Counted from the stretch's first letter, positions 51,142 to 59,674 are shown. The stretch: 64,000 nt of DNA from Hyphomicrobiales bacterium (GCA_017304475.1 JAFKKV010000033.1:1-64000); one strand, 5' to 3'. The notes: generated by a model not told the origin, from the sequence alone. Numbers and translations are program-made.

Positions 51142-52503
51142 ATGACAGAAGCAGCAATGAGTGAAGCCGCAACCGAGATTCATTCCGACCTGAGCGCTAG
51201 GCTGCGCCGGGCCGTCGCCGCCCGCGCCGACGACCTGACCGATCTGCTCGCCCGGCTGGTGCGCGTGCCCTCGGTCAATCCGAAATTCCAGGTCGATCCG
51301 GCGTTCAACCGCGAGCCGGAGGTGCAGGACGTCATCGAGGCGGAACTGAAGGCGCTGGGTTTCGCCACGGCCCGCAGCTTTCCCTTGCACGGCCGGCCGA
51401 ACCTGATCGGCAAATGGACCGGCAGCGATGCCCGCAGCCTGGCCTTGTGCGGTCATGTCGACGTGGTGCCCCATGGCGATCTCGGGCAGTGGACCGTCGA
51501 TGCCTATGGCGCCGAGATCCAGGGCGACAAGCTCTATGGCCGCGGCTCCTGCGACATGAAGGCGGGGCTTGCTGCTGCGATCATCGCCTGCCGGGCGATC
51601 GCCGATGCCGGCATCACCCTGGAAGGCCGGCTCGAATTCCACGCCGTGGTCGACGAGGAGGGCGGTGGCGAGGGCGCGATGGCGGCGGCCGCCGCGAGCC
51701 CGGGACTGGCCGGCGTGCTGATCAGCGAGCCGAGCGGCGGCGTGTTGCGCCCCTGGGCCGGCGGGCTCGAATGGGTGCGCGTCACCTTGCGGGGCCTGAG
51801 CGGCCACTCGGCGCGCCGTTTCGCTTCCATCTACCCCTCGGAGGCCGGTGCCCTCGTGCCGGTGAAGAGCGTCAATGCCATCGAGCTCGGCGCCCGCCTG
51901 CTGGCCAGCGTGCGTGAGCTGGAGACCCTCTGGGGCATCCATCGCCGCTTCCCGGGCATGCCGGCCGGCATGAACACGATCAGCCCCGGCGTCATGGTCT
52001 GCGGCTGCGGCGAAGGTCCGGACGGGCTGCCGGCACTGCTCGGCAATCCCGCCATGGTGCCCGATATCTGCGTCATCGATTTCGACATGAAGTTCCTGCC
52101 GCACGAACGCTCCGTCGATATCCGCCGGGAGTTCGAGGACTGGATCGCCCATTTCGCCCAATCCGACCCCTGGCTCAGGGAGCATCCGCCGGAAGTGCGC
52201 TGGGAGCTCGGCAAGCTGCATTTCCCGCCGGTGAACACGCCGCTTGACCATCCGCTGACCCGCGCGGTCGAGGCCAGCATCGTCGCGAGCGGCCGCCAGC
52301 CGGAAATCGCCGGCATGCTGGGCGTCACCGACGCCGCGCATTACGCGGCAAAAGGCATCCCGGCCGTGGTCTATGGGCCGACCGGCGGCAGCCAGCACGG
52401 CCCGGACGAATTCGTCCTGCTCTCCACGGTGCGCGACACGGCGGCGATTATCGCGGAGAGCGTCGTGCGGTTCTGCGGGGTCAAGGCGGCGAGTGGCGAG
52501 TAG
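51142..52503 (+). CDS. M20 family metallopeptidase/deacylase (ArgE/DapE-like)
   Basis: A 453-residue zinc hydrolase: His105 and Asp107 in LCGHVDVVP, Asp138 in YGRGSCDMKAG, the catalytic Glu pair 172-173 in DEEGGGEG, and a late TDAAHYAAKGIPAVVYGP. Members remove acyl groups from N-acyl amino acids or cut dipeptides. GGGGGAGGG precedes the ATG. Divergent from the peptide-binding protein, so uptake and cleavage of acyl amino acids or small peptides is likely. Its end (ASGE, stop) is encoded by a short sequence shared with two other gene ends. Confidence 0.9.
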   Translation: MTEAAMSEAATEIHSDLSARLRRAVAARADDLTDLLARLVRVPSVNPKFQVDPAFNREPEVQDVIEAELKALGFATARSFPLHGRPNLIGKWTGSDARSLALCGHVDVVPHGDLGQWTVDAYGAEIQGDKLYGRGSCDMKAGLAAAIIACRAIADAGITLEGRLEFHAVVDEEGGGEGAMAAAAASPGLAGVLISEPSGGVLRPWAGGLEWVRVTLRGLSGHSARRFASIYPSEAGALVPVKSVNAIELGARLLASVRELETLWGIHRRFPGMPAGMNTISPGVMVCGCGEGPDGLPALLGNPAMVPDICVIDFDMKFLPHERSVDIRREFEDWIAHFAQSDPWLREHPPEVRWELGKLHFPPVNTPLDHPLTRAVEASIVASGRQPEIAGMLGVTDAAHYAAKGIPAVVYGPTGGSQHGPDEFVLLSTVRDTAAIIAESVVRFCGVKAASGE

Positions 52504-52543
52504 CGCGTAGCGAATAGCGAATGGGGCGGCCAGCAACACGCGA

Positions 52544-52749
52544 ACCCTCTCCCACGGCTTCGTGGGAGAGGGTGGCCGCGGCAGCGGCCGGGTGAGGGTC
52601 GCCTCATCCGCCCGAGCCGTGCATTCCCGCTGAACATGAAGGGTCGGCCCCTTCAAGCCCTCACCCGGCGCCGCATAGCATCGAGCGAACGCGAGATGCG
52701 TTCGCACTCGCTATGCGGCGCCACCCTCTCCCGCAAGCGGGCGAGGGTT
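52544..52749. repeat. composite inverted-arm repeat, family 1, subtype B (copy 2, enlarged arm)
   Basis: Arm 1 (52544-52599) and the spacer match the element at 23341-23505. Arm 2 (52658-52749) carries an enlarged inner hairpin: GGCGCCGCATAGC pairs with GCTATGCGGCGCC, and inside it GCGAACGC pairs with GCGTTCGC. It fills half of the 400-base gap between the M20 and beta-lactamase-fold genes. Confidence 0.75.
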
Positions 52750-52778
52750 GACGCGCGCCGAGCGTTTCGCTTCATCGC

Positions 52779-52841
52779 CATTCGCCATTCGCCATTCGCC
52801 ATTCGCCATTCGCCATTCGCCATTCGCCATTCGCCATTCGC
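52779..52841. repeat. nine perfect tandem copies of the heptamer CATTCGC
   Basis: The 63 bases are exactly nine copies of CATTCGC, with decayed copies on both sides (CATCGC before, CTCTCGC after). It ends 64 bases upstream of the next start codon. Similar GCGAATAGCGAATGG sequence occurs before the neighbouring repeat. Such heptamer arrays can change length by slippage; here it lies outside coding sequence. Confidence 0.85.
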
Positions 52842-52905
52842 CTCTCGCTATCGGCCCCTCCGCTTTGCTAGGACTGTCGGCCCCAGATCCGCCGAGGAGA
52901 CGTGC

Positions 52906-54042
52906 ATGACCAGCCCATCGAGCCCCTATAGTCCCGCTGCCGAAGGCGGCGAATGGGCTGGCCTGACGCCCGAGCAGGCCGGTTTCGACCCGGCCGGGCT
53001 CGCCGCCGCGGTCAATTTCGCCAAGGCCGGCGAGAGTGCCTGGCCGCGCAGCCTCTATTATCCCGACGGCCGTTATGTCGGCATCGTCGAATGGAACGAG
53101 ACCGGTCCCTGGAGCGAGATCGCGGGCCCGGTGCGCGAGCGCGGCGGTCCGGCCGGCCTGGTCCTGAAGGGCGGCCGCATGGTCGCCGAATGGGGCGACA
53201 CCCGGCGCACCGACATGACCTTCTCGATCGCCAAGAGTTATCTCGCCGTCGTCGCGGGCCTTGCCTTCGACGACGGGCTGATCACCGATGTCGACGAGCC
53301 GGTCAGGGCGACCGTCAAGGACCCGTTCTTCGACAGCGCCCACAACGCGCCGATCACCTGGCGCCATCTGCTGCAGCAATCGAGCGAATGGCAGGGCGAG
53401 ATCTTCGGGAAATCCGACCAGGTCGATCATTTCAGGCAGATCGGCGCCGGCGCCGACAACAGCCGCAAGGGCCAGAAGCGCGAGCTCAGGACGCCCGGCA
53501 GCTATTACGAATATAACGACGTGCGGGTGAACCTGCTCGGCTATTGCCTGCTGCAGCGCTTCCGCCGGCCGCTGCCGGACGTGCTGCGCGAGCGCGTCAT
53601 GGATCCGATCGGCGCTTCGCCCGACTGGCAATGGCAGGGCTACCGCAATTCCTTCGTCGAGATCGACGGCCGGCAGATCCAGTCGGTGCCGGGGGGCGGC
53701 CATTGGGGCGGCGGCCTGTTCATCGGCGCGCGCGACCACGCCCGCTTCGGCCTGATGGTGGCGCGCGGCGGCCAATGGAACGGCCGGCGGATCCTCTCGG
53801 ACACCTGGGTCAAGGCCATGCTGACGCCGTCGCCGACGCTTCAGAATTACGGCTATCTCTGGTGGCTCAACAAGGGCGCCGCGGCCAAGCCGGACGTGCC
53901 GGAATCAGCCTTTTTCGCGCTCGGCGCCGGCACCAATGCCATCTGGGTCGATCCGGACCACGATCTCGTGGTGGTGCTGCGCTGGATCGACAAGGGCGCT
54001 TTCGACGGCTTCTTCTCGCGCCTGCTGGCCGCGGTGAAATAG
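52906..54042 (+). CDS. beta-lactamase-fold serine hydrolase (class C/CubicO-like)
   Basis: A 378-residue serine hydrolase. The S-x-x-K nucleophile motif is Ser107-Ile-Ala-Lys110, the second motif is YND in YYEYNDVRVNLLGYCL (usual YxN, last residue Asp) and the third region is GGGHWGGGLFI. No signal peptide, so it is probably a cytoplasmic esterase or amidase rather than a true beta-lactamase. The start is the ATG after GAGGAGA; a longer frame to 52636 would translate the repeat array and is unlikely. Single gene. Confidence 0.85.
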   Translation: MTSPSSPYSPAAEGGEWAGLTPEQAGFDPAGLAAAVNFAKAGESAWPRSLYYPDGRYVGIVEWNETGPWSEIAGPVRERGGPAGLVLKGGRMVAEWGDTRRTDMTFSIAKSYLAVVAGLAFDDGLITDVDEPVRATVKDPFFDSAHNAPITWRHLLQQSSEWQGEIFGKSDQVDHFRQIGAGADNSRKGQKRELRTPGSYYEYNDVRVNLLGYCLLQRFRRPLPDVLRERVMDPIGASPDWQWQGYRNSFVEIDGRQIQSVPGGGHWGGGLFIGARDHARFGLMVARGGQWNGRRILSDTWVKAMLTPSPTLQNYGYLWWLNKGAAAKPDVPESAFFALGAGTNAIWVDPDHDLVVVLRWIDKGAFDGFFSRLLAAVK

Positions 54043-54060
54043 CCGATGGCGCATGGGCAG

Positions 54061-54086
54061 ACCGGCGCGCCGTGAAGCGCGCCGGT
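54061..54086. terminator. hairpin between convergent genes
   Basis: ACCGGCGCGC-CGTGAA-GCGCGCCGGT, a perfect ten-base-pair stem 18 bases after the hydrolase stop and 14 bases after the porin-like gene on the other strand. Without a T run it may work as a factor-dependent bidirectional terminator. Confidence 0.5.
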
Positions 54087-54099
54087 CGCCGGCCCCGTG

Positions 54100-55137
54100 T
54101 CAGAACTTGTAGTTGATGGCGGCGCGGCCGCCGATGCTGAATTGCGAAGCCGTCGTCAGGCGGGCGACGCCGTTGACGCTGGTCGACCCGGCGATGAACT
54201 GCGGATAAGCGACGGTCGGCACGGCGCCGATATATTCCAGGATACCGCTCATCTTGACGGTCCACGGACCGTTGGTCGACATCACGCCGAGTTCGCTATT
54301 GGCGCGCCAGGTGGTCCGGCTCAGCCGGTCGCTGGCGAGCGCGACATTGGTCGGAGCCGGAAAGAAGGTGCCGGTGAAGGTTTGCGAACCGGAATAATTG
54401 GCGCTGAGGAAGTCGAGCGAGATCGAGTTGTTGGTGAACAGGCTGATCTGGGCCATCAAAGGCAGCGAGGCGCCGAGGCTCGCGCCGATCCGCCAGTAAT
54501 GGCCGTTGATATCGGCCCGCAGAAACATGGTCCGCGGGTCGGCGCCGGACGCGTTGATCGTGTCGCGCTGGTTGATGGTCTGATAGGCGACGAAAACACC
54601 CGGCATCACCTTGAAGCCGCCGAGATCGTAGGTCTGACGCACGCCCAGATCCAGGCCGAGCCGCTGCTGAGAGCGATCGAGCGCGATCGAGGTCGGTGTG
54701 AACAGGCCGACCACCGCGCCGCCGGTAATGATCGGACGGATGACGCCGTCGATGAACGGCACCATTCCGACATTGGAGTTCAGGCCTTCCGACAAGTTGG
54801 CGCTCAGATAGCTGCCCTTGGCATAGATCTCTGTGGGGGCGGAGAAGTTGAGCAGGCGATAGCCGATCGTCAGGTCCAGCCCTGCGCCGAAACCGTAACG
54901 AGAGCCGGGCGTGAAGGGGCCGCGATCGGTGCCGTTGCTGCGCGGGAAGGTCGACATGTTGCGGCCGAAATCCATGGCCGGGAATTGCACCGCCAAGGCC
55001 GAGGCGCCGGCTTCGACGAACCAGTTGGACGGATCCGGTTGCACCAGCGGCCGTTCCGCCACATCGGCAGCGAAGCTGGGGGTGGAGATCGCGGCCAGCG
55101 CCACGGCGCCCAGCATGCTGATATGCTTCGATGCCAT
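54100..55137 (-). CDS. outer-membrane beta-barrel protein, function unknown
   Basis: A 345-residue protein with a signal peptide (ISMLGAVALAAISTPSFA) and a sequence of alternating amphipathic strands ending in a C-terminal Phe (AAINYKF), the outer-membrane insertion signal. The pattern (GFGAGLDLTIGYRLLNFS, GLDLGVRQTYDLGG) resembles COG4313-like transport porins linked to aromatic degradation, but I am not sure of the family. The start is the ATG after GGGAGA. An acyl-CoA ligase gene lies upstream on the same strand, separated by a repeat. Confidence 0.7.
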   Translation of the reverse strand: MASKHISMLGAVALAAISTPSFAADVAERPLVQPDPSNWFVEAGASALAVQFPAMDFGRNMSTFPRSNGTDRGPFTPGSRYGFGAGLDLTIGYRLLNFSAPTEIYAKGSYLSANLSEGLNSNVGMVPFIDGVIRPIITGGAVVGLFTPTSIALDRSQQRLGLDLGVRQTYDLGGFKVMPGVFVAYQTINQRDTINASGADPRTMFLRADINGHYWRIGASLGASLPLMAQISLFTNNSISLDFLSANYSGSQTFTGTFFPAPTNVALASDRLSRTTWRANSELGVMSTNGPWTVKMSGILEYIGAVPTVAYPQFIAGSTSVNGVARLTTASQFSIGGRAAINYKF

Positions 55138-55314
55138 AACGGTAGTCTCCCGGCGCGACGTTGACCAACGATAGTCACGGCCGCTGCGGTACTTCAATAC
55201 GGTCGGGGCCTGTGGTTTGGCAAATTGTGGCGAGGAGGCTTTTCGGCAACACATGCCGTGCCACGTAACATGAGGGGTTCATCTGCGCGTTTCGCCGCGA
55301 GAACGGCTCGCTGT

Positions 55315-55330
55315 CAGTACTGCTGTACTG
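55315..55330. promoter_or_regulatory. 16-bp palindrome upstream of the outer-membrane protein gene
   Basis: CAGTAC-TGCT-GTACTG is a perfect inverted repeat 178 bases before the start. It may be an operator. The gap of about 440 bases also holds a family 3 repeat and otherwise nothing recognised. Confidence 0.3.
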
Positions 55331-55363
55331 TGATTGCGGTCGGTTGATTTTGGCGTAAACAAT

Positions 55364-55513
55364 TCCTGGATATCAGGGACAAGCCCGGGCAGGACGATGC
55401 GTTGACCTCACTGTGTGCGGGGCCACGGCGCGGGTTCTGCGCTCCGTCGATTCAGCCCCCGTCGCCCCAAGACAATGCTCGTCTTGGCCGGGCTTGGCCC
55501 TGATATCCAGGAC
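55364..55513. repeat. inverted-arm repeat, family 3 (copy 3)
   Basis: Arm 1 (55364-55399, CCTGGATATCAGGGACAAGC onward) and its inverse (55477-55513) surround a spacer (CCTCACTGTGTG, then CTGCGCTCC and AAGACAATG) that matches the reverse of the spacer at 25066-25139. These arms read GATATCAGG where other copies read GATGGCCGG, a diverged version. Confidence 0.65.
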
Positions 55514-55579
55514 TTCAGCCCAGCCCAAAACCTCGCCGCGCCGACCCAGTCGAAGAGTCATAGTCACAGTGCAGCGGTA

Positions 55580-57172
55580 CTACCCCGTCAACGCGTCGCG
55601 CAGCGCCCGCTTGATCACCTTGCCGTTGGCGTTGCGTGGCAGCGGCTCGGTCGTCAGCGTCAGCGTCTCCGGCACTTTGTAGTCCGACAGCCGCGCGGCG
55701 CAGTAGCGCCTGAGCGTATCCGCCGTCGGCGAATGGGCGGGATCGGTCACCACCACGGCATGCACCCGTTCGCCGAGCACCGGGCAGGGCACCGCCACCA
55801 CGGCGCATTCGATGACGCCCTCCGCCGCGACCAGCACGGTTTCGACCTCCGCCGTGAAGATCTTGTAGCCGCCGCGATTGATCATGTCCTTCTTGCGGTC
55901 GAGCACCTGGACGAAGCCGCCGGCATCGATCGCGCCGACATCGCCCGAATGCCAGAAGCCGGCGGTGAAACCTTCGGCCGTGGCGGCCGGATTGTTCCAG
56001 TAGCCCTTCACCACCGCCGGACCCTTGATCCAGATCTCGCCGGTTTCGCCGGGCGGCAATTCGCGGCCCTGGTCGTCGACCACGATGACCTCGGCGCAGG
56101 GCACCGCCAGGCCCACGCTGTCGCCGCGCGAGGCCGTGAAGTCCGGTGGCATCATCGTGGTCGGCGAGGTCGTCTCGGTGGCGCCATAGGCGTTGATCAG
56201 CTTCAGACCGGGCAGCCGCTCGGCCAGCCGCGCGATCGTCGGTGTAGGCATGGGCGCGCCGCCATAGCCGCCGATGCGCCAGGACGACAGGTCGTATCGG
56301 TCGAAATCCGGCTGCAGAAGGCAGAGATTGTACATGGCCGGCACCAGGATGGTCTGGGTCGTCCGCTCGCGTTCGGACAGCGCGAGATAGTCCGCCGCCT
56401 TGAAGCCCGGCATGACGACCAGCGTGCCGGCGACGCGCAGCATGGTGGCGATATTGGCGATCAGGCCGGTGACATGGCTGAGCGGCACCGCGGCGATCGA
56501 GCGGTCGTCCCGGGTGAGGCCCATGCAGCGCTCATAGACCATGGCGGAATGGACGATGCCGAGATGGGTCAGCATGGCGCCTTTCGGCCGGCCGGTGGTG
56601 CCCGACGTGTAGCGGATGACGGCCGTGTCCTCCTCGCCGGTCGCGGCAGGCGGCCCGGCGGTCTGGCCTTGGCCGCTCGCCACCAGCGAATCGAAGGCCG
56701 CGCCCATCGCGATCCTGAGCCGAAGCGCCGGCGTTTCGGCGGCGGCCGGCAGCCGATCGGACAGGTCGGCCTCGTGGATCAGCAGGCGCGCGCCGCAATC
56801 ATTGAGCACATAGGCGATCTCGGGCCCCTGCAGGCGGATGCCCATGGGCACGGCGATGGCGCCGAGACGCGCCGCCGCGAGCAGGACGACGACGAACTCA
56901 GTCCGGTTGCCGAGCAGGATGGCGACACGGTCGCCGGCCGCGATGCCGCTGCCGCGCAAAGCCGCGGCAAGCGTCGCCACGCGCGCGTCGAGCGCCGCAT
57001 AGCTCAGCCGCTCCTCGCCGCAGACCACCGCTTCGCCGCCGGGATGGCCCGCGACTGCTTCGGCGAACATGGCGAACAGGCCGGCCGGCCGTTCGGTGAA
57101 ACAGGTGATGACGCGGTCGCCGAAATGCGCTTCGCGCCGGATGAGGGGAGATGAGCCGTCGAGCCAAGCCAT
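55580..57172 (-). CDS. AMP-dependent acyl-CoA synthetase/ligase
   Basis: A 530-residue class I adenylate-forming enzyme that makes acyl-CoA from an acid, ATP and CoA. Landmarks: P-loop YTSGTTGRPKGAMLTH, NAYGATETT, HSGDVGAID, hinge DRKKDMINRGGYKIF and the C-terminal catalytic Lys in RNANGKVIK. It is closest in pattern to long-chain and aromatic acid CoA ligases; the acid is unknown. The start is the ATG with CAGGA upstream; the longer frame to 57310 has no support. An aromatic substrate would fit the P450 region, but this is only inference. Confidence 0.9.
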   Translation of the reverse strand: MAWLDGSSPLIRREAHFGDRVITCFTERPAGLFAMFAEAVAGHPGGEAVVCGEERLSYAALDARVATLAAALRGSGIAAGDRVAILLGNRTEFVVVLLAAARLGAIAVPMGIRLQGPEIAYVLNDCGARLLIHEADLSDRLPAAAETPALRLRIAMGAAFDSLVASGQGQTAGPPAATGEEDTAVIRYTSGTTGRPKGAMLTHLGIVHSAMVYERCMGLTRDDRSIAAVPLSHVTGLIANIATMLRVAGTLVVMPGFKAADYLALSERERTTQTILVPAMYNLCLLQPDFDRYDLSSWRIGGYGGAPMPTPTIARLAERLPGLKLINAYGATETTSPTTMMPPDFTASRGDSVGLAVPCAEVIVVDDQGRELPPGETGEIWIKGPAVVKGYWNNPAATAEGFTAGFWHSGDVGAIDAGGFVQVLDRKKDMINRGGYKIFTAEVETVLVAAEGVIECAVVAVPCPVLGERVHAVVVTDPAHSPTADTLRRYCAARLSDYKVPETLTLTTEPLPRNANGKVIKRALRDALTG

Positions 57173-57351
57173 GCCGTGCGTCCTGCCGGCGCGTCCGGCA
57201 GCGCCGCATGGGAGCATGACATGGCGGTGAACGGCGCGCATCCCGGCTGTCGGGCATTCCGGGCGGCATGGCCGGGCAGGCCTTGCGCGGCGGCCTGGCT
57301 GCGACGACATAACTGTTTGATCCGGCGCACCAATCGGCTAGACCAGAACCC

Positions 57352-57795
57352 ATGTGGCTGAACCAGCGTACCCTCGATGCGATCCGGCTGATGGCCGAGC
57401 TTTCGGCGCGGTGGCCGCATGCCGTCAAGGCGGCCGATCTCGCGGAAGCGACCGGCATCACCTTCCTCAATGTGCAGAAGACCGCGCATGCCCTGGCGCG
57501 CGCCGGGCTGACCGAGGCCGAGCGCGGCCGTTATGGCGGGCTGAGGCTCGCCAAGCCTTCGCACGAGGTGAAGGTCGCCGAAATCGTCCGCGCCTTCGAG
57601 CCGAAGGATTGCCCGGCCAATTTCCTGATGACCGACCAAGCGAGCGACCCGGTCGCCAAGCTGATGTTCCGCGCCCATCGCGGCTTTTTCCAGCCGCTCG
57701 AGGAAACCACGCTGGCCGAGATCGAGCCGCGCATCCTGGCGCGCGAGAAGCGCGGCGATCAGGACCCGCCGCGCGTTGCCCGGCTGCGTGCGTAA
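57352..57795 (+). CDS. Rrf2 family transcriptional regulator with a single cysteine
   Basis: A 147-residue Rrf2-type protein: helix-turn-helix at about 20-60 (HAVKAADLAEATGITFLNVQKTAHALARAGL), the wing RGRYGGLRLAKP, then a dimerisation helix. Rrf2 regulators such as RirA, IscR and NsrR bind an Fe-S cluster through three cysteines at about 90-110; here only one Cys remains (KDCPANFL), so a cluster is unlikely. Its end overlaps the heme-importer ATPase gene by 37 bases on the opposite strand. A role in heme control is suggested only by position. Confidence 0.83.
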   Translation: MWLNQRTLDAIRLMAELSARWPHAVKAADLAEATGITFLNVQKTAHALARAGLTEAERGRYGGLRLAKPSHEVKVAEIVRAFEPKDCPANFLMTDQASDPVAKLMFRAHRGFFQPLEETTLAEIEPRILAREKRGDQDPPRVARLRA

Positions 57796-58586
57796 TTCTG
57801 CGGCAGCACCACCGGCAGCGCGCCTGAACCCGGCGCGTCGCTGACCAGGTCGACCCCAAAGATGTCGGCGACCAGGCCGCGCGTGATCACCTCCGCCGGC
57901 TTGCCCGTGGCATGGGCCCGGCCGCGATGCATCACCAGGATGCGGTCGGCGAAGGTGGCGGCGAGATTGAGGTCGTGCAGCACGGCGATGACTGCGACGC
58001 CTTCTTGCGCGAGGCCCGAGGCCGCCTCCATCAGGGCGATCTGGTGGGCGAGATCGAGGCTCGCCACCGGCTCGTCGAGAAACATCACCTGGTTCGCGGC
58101 GCTGCGCCGGCCCGCCTTCAACTGCGCGAAAGTACGGGCGAACTGCACGCGCTGCTGCTCGCCGCCGGACAGGGTCTGGTAGTTGCGCGCGGCGAGCGCG
58201 GTGATATCGGCGGCCGCCAGCGCCTCGCCGATCAGTCTTTCGCGTTCGGCGCGCGGCAGCGACCGGCCGACGCTGTCGATGCCGATACGCACCACCTCGA
58301 CCACCGTGAAGGGGAAGGCGAGCCTGGTCGCCTGCGCCATGACGGCGCGCTTGCCGGCGAGCCGCCAGGCCGGCAGGGCGCGGATATCCTCCGAATCAAG
58401 CCGGATCGCGCCTTCCGTCGGCGCCATCTCGCCGGTCAGCAGTTTCATCAAGGTGGTCTTGCCGGCGCCGTTGGGCCCGACCACCACCATGAGCTCGCCG
58501 GAGGCGAGCGTCAGCGAGACATTGTCGACCAACCGGTGCCGGCCCACCCGGACGCCGATGTCGGTTGCCTGAAGCACGGTGGTCAT
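57759..58586 (-). CDS. hmuV: heme ABC transporter ATP-binding protein
   Basis: A 275-residue ATPase: Walker A GPNGAGKTT, signature LSGGEQQRVQFAR, Walker B MFLDEPVASLD, His switch VLHDLNLAATFADR, the FecE/HmuV pattern. It powers import of heme through HmuU. The start overlaps the HmuU stop (ATGA). The frame is open far upstream, but only this start agrees with the family. A likely ferric-siderophore specificity cannot be excluded for the ATPase alone; the neighbours hmuP, hmuT and hmuU fix it as heme. Confidence 0.92.
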   Translation of the reverse strand: MTTVLQATDIGVRVGRHRLVDNVSLTLASGELMVVVGPNGAGKTTLMKLLTGEMAPTEGAIRLDSEDIRALPAWRLAGKRAVMAQATRLAFPFTVVEVVRIGIDSVGRSLPRAERERLIGEALAAADITALAARNYQTLSGGEQQRVQFARTFAQLKAGRRSAANQVMFLDEPVASLDLAHQIALMEAASGLAQEGVAVIAVLHDLNLAATFADRILVMHRGRAHATGKPAEVITRGLVADIFGVDLVSDAPGSGALPVVLPQNYARSRATRGGS

Positions 58587-59674
58587 GCGTCGAGGCTCCG
58601 GTCGCGGCGCAGCAGCAGCCAGAGGAAAAAGGGTGCGCCGATCGCCGCGGTCAGGATGCCGATCGGCAGTTCGGCAGGCGCCACGAGGACCCGGGCGAGC
58701 AGGTCCGCGCCGGTCAGCAAAGTCGCGCCGAGCAGGGCGGCGAAGGGCAGCAGCATGCGGTGGTCGGGTCCGAACATCAGGCGCAGCAGGTGCGGCACGA
58801 CGATGCCGACGAAACCGATGACGCCGGCCGCGGCGACGCCGGCGCCGACCGCCACCGCGACCATCAGGATGGCGGCGTTCTTCAGCCGTTGAACCGGAAT
58901 GCCCAGGTGAAAGGCTTCGGCCTCGCCGAGCAGCAGGGCGTTCAGCCCGCGCGCCAGCACCGGCACGGCCACCAGGACGGGCAGGATCAGGGGCGCGATC
59001 ACCATGACCTTGGTCCAGTTGGCGCCGCTGAGCGAGCCGAGCGACCAGAAGGTCAGGTCGCGCAATTGGCGGTCGTCGCTGATGAAGGAGAGCAGGCCGG
59101 TCAGCGCACCCGCGAAGGCGCCGAGCGCCACGCCGGCCAGCAGCATGATGGCGACCGAGGTGCGGCCGTGGCGCGTCGCGATGGCGTAGAGGATGAGCGT
59201 GCTGGCGAGGCCGCCGAGAAAGGCGCCCAGTGGCAGCAGCGCGAAGGGCAGCTGGAATTGCGCGGTGCCGAGGATGCGGTCGCCGAGCACGATCGTCGAG
59301 GCGGCGGCGAGCGCCGCGCCGGAGGACACGCCGACCAGGCCCGGATCGGCCAGCGGATTGCGGAACAGGCCCTGCATCAGGGTGCCGGACACGGCCAGCG
59401 CCGCGCCGATCAGGCCGCCGAGAATGAGCCGCGGCAGCCGGATGCCGAACACCACCAGCGTATCGCGGCTGGCCAGGATGTCGGCATCGCCGGTGAGCCA
59501 GCCGCGCACCACCGCCAGGACACGCGCCGGGGGAATGGCGACCGCGCCGGTGCCGAGCGAGATCACCGCCAGCACCACGAACAGGACAATGAGCAGCGTC
59601 GCGGCGACGGCAAGCCTGCGGCGCTGACGGGCAAACAGGGCAGGGACCGTGCCCGCCTCGACGGTCAGGCTCAC
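58583..59674 (-). CDS. hmuU: heme ABC transporter permease
   Basis: A 363-residue FecCD-family permease with about nine or ten membrane segments (GLIGAALAVSGTLMQGLFRNPLADPGLVGVSSGAALAAA is the family core, VIGFVGIVVPHLLRLMFGPDHR the later loop). It is the inner-membrane channel for heme. Its start overlaps the HmuT stop by four bases and its stop overlaps the HmuV start, so hmuTUV are translationally coupled. Confidence 0.93.
   Translation of the reverse strand: MSLTVEAGTVPALFARQRRRLAVAATLLIVLFVVLAVISLGTGAVAIPPARVLAVVRGWLTGDADILASRDTLVVFGIRLPRLILGGLIGAALAVSGTLMQGLFRNPLADPGLVGVSSGAALAAASTIVLGDRILGTAQFQLPFALLPLGAFLGGLASTLILYAIATRHGRTSVAIMLLAGVALGAFAGALTGLLSFISDDRQLRDLTFWSLGSLSGANWTKVMVIAPLILPVLVAVPVLARGLNALLLGEAEAFHLGIPVQRLKNAAILMVAVAVGAGVAAAGVIGFVGIVVPHLLRLMFGPDHRMLLPFAALLGATLLTGADLLARVLVAPAELPIGILTAAIGAPFFLWLLLRRDRSLDA

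Noticed and set aside
52779..52841. CRISPR-like tandem repeat
   Set aside because: The seven-base unit has no spacers and no cas genes are present; it is a simple sequence array.
57352..57795. Naming the Rrf2 gene rirA
   Set aside because: RirA needs three cysteines near residues 90-105; only one is present here.
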